Shown: positions 60,641-64,000 of the stretch, piece after piece | How positions within the stretch are numbered: the first letter of the stretch is position 1 | How the letters are laid out: every line of letters starts with the position of its first letter | Origin: JBCCCJ01 sp039029315 | GTDB lineage: Bacteria; Bacteroidota; Bacteroidia; J057 | DNA length: 64,000 nucleotides | Assembly: GCA_039029315.1 (NCBI GenBank) | Contig: JBCCGK010000004.1 | Span: 1 to 64,000 of the forward strand | Reading direction: 5' to 3' | Program-made: the position numbers and the translations under genes | The notes under the pieces: generated by a model | The model's input: the letters and a program-made list of their open reading frames with translations, nothing else | Told to the model about the DNA's origin: nothing | Database searches by the model: none

Positions 60641-61231
60641 TCAACTTCCGATCAGTTTTTTGCGCATTTTGGCAAGACATTTATGCAGTCGTTGTCGGGA
60701 AGCATTTTCGTTTGGGAGATTAAATTCTTCCATCATGTCTCTGTGGGAATAGTTGTACCAATATTTTCCCTTGAGGCTGTCCTGGCAATTCTGGCCCATC
60801 TGTTCAAGCAGGGCTTGAATTTTCATGACCAACATTTCGACTTCTGCATCTTCAAAATCAGGGTCTTCGCCCTCAGAACCCATTTTTTCGAGCAAAGTCG
60901 TCAGGACATCCTCATCCATTGGGATGGGTGTATGTTTCTTCGGCCTGGAATTAGATAGAATGTTTTTTCCTACTGAGATACAGTAGGTGAGTAGATTTGC
61001 TTGTAGGGGTAGATCTAGTTTACCGGTTTGTATGTTTTGTATGGTAATGGTAAAGGCTTCTGAATAAACCTCCTCTACCATTTCCTCTGGGCAATGATAC
61101 TTCTTGATCAAAGTCGCACGAAACTTCCCTCTCCACTTCCGATAGATTTTATATTCAAGTCGAGGGTTAGGCTTCTTCAATTGAGGAAGCAATCGATCGT
61201 CCTCTTTTAGGTTTAATATACTCATGAGCAA
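60641..61231 (-). CDS. ECF-type RNA polymerase sigma factor
   Basis: The 196-residue protein has sigma-70 region 2-like segments (RKWRGKFRATLIKKYHCPEEMVEEVYSEAFTITIQNI, LLTYCISVGKNILSN). Its region 4-like helix-turn-helix includes DSLKGKYWYNYSHRDMMEEFNLPNENASRQRLHKCLAKMRK. The length is typical. Its place immediately before the anti-sigma-like gene suggests autoregulation of the whole operon. A promoter is expected in 61232-61660. Start choices are Met1 and Met3. Confidence 0.85.
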   Translation of the reverse strand: MLMSILNLKEDDRLLPQLKKPNPRLEYKIYRKWRGKFRATLIKKYHCPEEMVEEVYSEAFTITIQNIQTGKLDLPLQANLLTYCISVGKNILSNSRPKKHTPIPMDEDVLTTLLEKMGSEGEDPDFEDAEVEMLVMKIQALLEQMGQNCQDSLKGKYWYNYSHRDMMEEFNLPNENASRQRLHKCLAKMRKKLIGS

Positions 61232-61727
61232 GTCCGTTACCTATTAGGCTCAAAAAATTATTCAGAAAAGAGGGAAAGCGAAATCGAATATCCTTTTTTT
61301 TAGTTGCTGTACAAAAATATTTCTGGAGAAAAAGAGATCTATGGTATTCGCAAGAAGCTCCCCTTAGTTACCCCAAACAACACCTCTATCAATGAATTCA
61401 GGGCGCATATTCTGGACAAAAGAAGGTCAGCAGACCCCAACTCCAACCTCTGATCTTTCTCTTTCTAATTCTAACATTTGAACAGCTTTGTCACAAATTT
61501 GATTTTTTTTTCTGAAAAATGGTAACGCTTCTCAATATATCTGTATTAAGCTAGTAGAAGGTGTTCTATCTAAGACATTTGACCACTTTTCAAACACAAA
61601 CAACAAACAGCTCACATAAGAATTTACTTTTACTTAGGGAAAAGCGTACAATCAGGGAAAGCAGGTATTTACCGAAGGTAGATACTTGCTTTTGCTTTTT
61701 TTTGTTCAATATTTTGTAGTATTGGCT
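61232..61727. other. Intergenic region with a terminator-like hairpin
   Basis: About 500 bp between the sigma factor (minus) and the glycosyltransferase (plus). It contains AT-rich tracts and probably the sigma-factor promoter. The only clear structure is the hairpin at 61661-61689 with a T-tract. No protein-coding frame looks real. Confidence 0.5.
61661..61703 (+). terminator. Terminator/attenuator-like hairpin in front of the glycosyltransferase gene
   Basis: GCAGGTATTTACC (61661-61673), loop GAA, GGTAGATACTTGC (61677-61689): 11 of 13 pairs are Watson-Crick and the other two are G-U or A-C-type mismatches. TTTTGCTTTTTTTTG follows. No plus-strand gene ends upstream, so it would act on a leader or small transcript that starts inside 61232-61660. 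Confidence 0.65.
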
Positions 61728-63263
61728 GTGAAATTTCCCAAGCTGGATATATCAAGCTGGATCCTGATTGGATTGTCTATCGGCCTACTCGTCTATACAG
61801 GCATGCGTGCCTCTATGCTCTCCATGACGCATGACGAGAGCAGTACCTATCTCAACTACATCAACCAAGCCCTTTGGGAGTGTTTTTACCTCCCAGTCTG
61901 CTGGGGCACAGCGAACTTGCATTTGATCAATACCCTGCTGATGCAAATCACGGTTGGACTATTTGGAGCAGATGAATTCTTTGTTCGAATGCCCAATCTG
62001 ATTGGACATCTGATTTACCTGATCTCCTCAGGCTTACTGGTCCGATCTATTAGTTCCAATCATTGGCTCCGCATTGCCTGCTTTCTCTTGCTCAACACCA
62101 ATCCTTATCTGCTGGAATTTTTCTCCTTGGGAAGGGGGTATGGCCTCGCCTGCGCATTCATGATGATGAGTTTGTATTATTTGTACAAATTCCTGACGAA
62201 CAAACAAGCAAACGCTTTGATTTGGTGCTATATCGGAGCAATATTGGCTATCCTGAGCAATTTTACCTTTTTGAATTATTGGGCTGCTCTCACTGCTGTC
62301 ATTGGCCTGATGGTGATTCAGGCCTACTTGCAGAAAGAATTCATTCCTGCTTTGTCCTTGAATAGTCCGAAGCCTGAAGGAGCGTCCATGTCCGCTATTA
62401 CTCCTACTCGTATGCTGCTCATTTCGGTGTCTTCGGCAGTATTGCTCTTGCTGTTTTTGTACTTTCCAATCAGCTATTTGCGGCAATTGGGCGAATTCGA
62501 ATATGGGTCCAATACCCTTGCAGAAACCTATACCAGGCTTCTCAATGACAGCATACAGACAGAGGGATATTTTGGTAAAAACACCTTACCTACCTTCAGA
62601 ATCATTGGACTGGCATTTGCCCTGCCTGCTTTGCTTACAGGTTTGATTGCAGGTCGAAAAAAAGAAACAGCTCTACAACAATATCTATTTTCAAGTTCTG
62701 TTCTGGTTCTCATTTTTTTTCTTGCGATCATCACCCAGCGATATCTCCTTGGAACCAAATACCTGGTGGATAGAAAAGCTGTTATTTTCATCCCTCTCAT
62801 GGGAATTCCGGTAGTGATGACCTTACAATATTGGGGGAGGCGATACACAAAAGTTATGACTGGCTTTGCGATCGTCCTCACAGGTTTTTTGGTCTTGCAC
62901 ATGAGCAGAACCTTCAATCTAACTCAATGTCAGGAATGGTATTATGACGCTTATACCAGAGATATGCTGGAATATGTGTCCACTCGTGTCAAGCCTGGGG
63001 AGCGGGTCAAACTGGGCGGATATTGGCTGTTCACCCATAGTAGCAACTTCTATATCGAAAGTCAGAACCTGGATTTTGTTGGCCCCATGCGATATGAGAA
63101 AAAAGTCAGGACAGATAGGCTCTATGACTACTACTATGTCGAACCCTCTCATGGAGATATCATCCATCCCGACTATGTCCTGGAAAAAAGGTTTGGCTGG
63201 GTCGCCAGACTGTACCGGAGAAAGGATGTCGTGCCTTATGACGGGGTGGCCCAATCCTTATAG
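61728..63263 (+). CDS. Polytopic glycosyltransferase, GT39/ArnT-like
   Basis: The frame is open from 61686, but that start would use a TTG inside the terminator T-tract. The GTG at 61728 (KFPKLDISSWILIG) is preferred, giving ~511 residues. Roughly 10-11 membrane helices are predicted. MTHDESSTYLNYINQ has the acidic DE of the first extracytoplasmic loop in GT39/GT83-type enzymes, followed by FFVRMPNLIGHLIYLI. Members move sugars from lipid-linked donors to proteins, lipids or glycans outside the membrane. The C-terminal ~100 residues form a soluble tail. The acceptor is unknown. Confidence 0.75.
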   Translation: MKFPKLDISSWILIGLSIGLLVYTGMRASMLSMTHDESSTYLNYINQALWECFYLPVCWGTANLHLINTLLMQITVGLFGADEFFVRMPNLIGHLIYLISSGLLVRSISSNHWLRIACFLLLNTNPYLLEFFSLGRGYGLACAFMMMSLYYLYKFLTNKQANALIWCYIGAILAILSNFTFLNYWAALTAVIGLMVIQAYLQKEFIPALSLNSPKPEGASMSAITPTRMLLISVSSAVLLLLFLYFPISYLRQLGEFEYGSNTLAETYTRLLNDSIQTEGYFGKNTLPTFRIIGLAFALPALLTGLIAGRKKETALQQYLFSSSVLVLIFFLAIITQRYLLGTKYLVDRKAVIFIPLMGIPVVMTLQYWGRRYTKVMTGFAIVLTGFLVLHMSRTFNLTQCQEWYYDAYTRDMLEYVSTRVKPGERVKLGGYWLFTHSSNFYIESQNLDFVGPMRYEKKVRTDRLYDYYYVEPSHGDIIHPDYVLEKRFGWVARLYRRKDVVPYDGVAQSL

Positions 63264-63493
63264 AGAAGTTGGTTTTGTAGCTACCGCAAATTCCTGGCGA
63301 TGATTTAGCTGAATGAAATTTCGTTTGACAGTCCCTTATCGATTCTATTGGGATTCATCCCCACCTGGATCTTGCTTTTGGACATATGTCTACTCCCCGA
63401 TAAATCTGGAACCAACTCAACGCTAACCAAAAACGATTGCCCAGCTTTCTGCTTTAGCTGACAATCTGTATTTTGACCGACCAAGCCACTTGT

Positions 63494-64000
63494 ATGAAAC
63501 AGCTATTTCTCATTCTTTTCATCTATACGGGTTTCTTTCTTCATGCCCAGGATGGTCCCATTACTGCCCATTTAGGTCAGGATGATCACCTTGGCCTGGA
63601 CCAGATCCGAACTGCCTTCAAAGCCAAAAATGAAGGTTATGACCTTGCCTATTTTCGCAATCTCAGTACATTGTATGGAACGGATCAGCATCAGGTTATC
63701 TTTGTTCAGGGGGGAGAAACGGATATCCGTCTGAGCAATGGCCTTTCTTCCCGGACCAGCATCGGAGATATTATTTTGCTGAAGCCACATGAACAGTTTC
63801 AGGCGGACAGCTTGTTGAATGTGCTTGTCTTCCAGGTACCAGAAGCTCCACCCGCAGAATTGCCCTTCATTATTCGCCCTGATTGGGACGAAAACATCAC
63901 AGATACTCCCGGCGGATGTGCAACGGAGACAGGTGCCTATAGAAGGATTTTGCTGACCTGGAAAGAGGAAGTAGGGCCTTACAGATTCCATAGCATCAAT
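63494..64000 (+). CDS. Secreted protein, partial at the right edge (possibly cupin-like)
   Basis: The ATG at 63494 opens a signal peptide (KQLFLILFIYTGFFLHAQ) and the frame stays open for 169 codons to the window end. The mature part contains GGETDIRLSNGLSS, IGDIILLKPHEQFQADSLLNVLVFQVPE and RPDWDENITDTPGGCATETGAY. The middle segment looks like the double-stranded beta-helix of cupins, and the last residues might continue such a fold. The identity is uncertain because the C-terminus is missing. A minus-strand frame at 63572-63991 in the same DNA is a shadow. Confidence 0.6.
   Translation, partial: MKQLFLILFIYTGFFLHAQDGPITAHLGQDDHLGLDQIRTAFKAKNEGYDLAYFRNLSTLYGTDQHQVIFVQGGETDIRLSNGLSSRTSIGDIILLKPHEQFQADSLLNVLVFQVPEAPPAELPFIIRPDWDENITDTPGGCATETGAYRRILLTWKEEVGPYRFHSIN

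Noticed and set aside
63572..63991. Minus-strand 139-codon frame at the right edge
   Set aside because: The plus strand encodes a signal peptide and coherent beta-rich protein in the same DNA.

Overview
The window looks like chromosomal DNA from a Bacteroidota bacterium, probably Saprospiria (Lewinella-like). The evidence is a type IX secretion C-terminal sorting domain, many SusD-less outer-membrane barrels and lipoproteins, DUF5916/CBM9 and T9SS-type surface proteins, a CHAT/STAND/WD40 giant, and the family mix of the injection-system genes. The genus is inferred. No rRNA, tRNA or CRISPR array was seen.

Layout. (1) 1-230: the C-terminal tail of an IS1595-family transposase, then one copy of a ~90-bp repeat. 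(2) 319-11885: mostly envelope and secreted proteins: an NTF2-like protein, an ADP-ribosylglycohydrolase, a lipoprotein, a barrel, an Nramp-related transporter, a small protein with an effector-associated-domain-like region, DUF2147, an NHL-Kelch protein, a DUF5916 protein and a sulfatase. (3) 11964-19107: a payload-like zone with two patatin phospholipases around a methyltransferase, then three tandem genes that share an N-terminal PPDxGxxPIxQR motif. Two of these carry DUF4157 and one also carries a GEAHG-type (TIKI/EreA/ChaN-like) toxin domain. (4) 19135-41594: a near-complete extracellular contractile injection system (eCIS; Afp/PVC/AlgoCIS-like), all on the + strand: AAA+ ATPase, DUF4255 terminator, an unknown protein, sheath, two tube proteins, DUF5908, LysM hub, VgrG-like spike, PAAR tip, gp25, two large baseplate proteins and the tape measure, ending in a strong terminator. 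(5) 41719-46487 (- strand): two unknown Ala-rich helical proteins convergent with the eCIS operon, candidate accessory parts. (6) 46488-47783: a small ORF, hairpins, palindromes and an inverted second copy of the repeat found at the left edge. (7) 61231-47784 (- strand): a tight eight-gene run: ECF sigma factor, anti-sigma-like TPR protein, SDR dehydrogenase, CHAT-STAND-WD40 protein, outer-membrane barrel, beta-propeller lipoprotein, T9SS beta-helix protein, mannonate dehydratase. (8) 61728-64000: a GT39-like membrane glycosyltransferase and the start of a secreted protein.

How the genes fit together. The eCIS genes would build a syringe-like particle, with the AAA+ protein acting in assembly and the DUF4157/QR-motif proteins and perhaps the patatins as cargo. 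The sigma/anti-sigma/CHAT operon looks like a separate, self-regulated signalling or conflict module whose barrel, lipoprotein and surface protein sit in the outer envelope. It seems to be inserted between two genes (SDR and uxuA) that belong to hexuronate metabolism.
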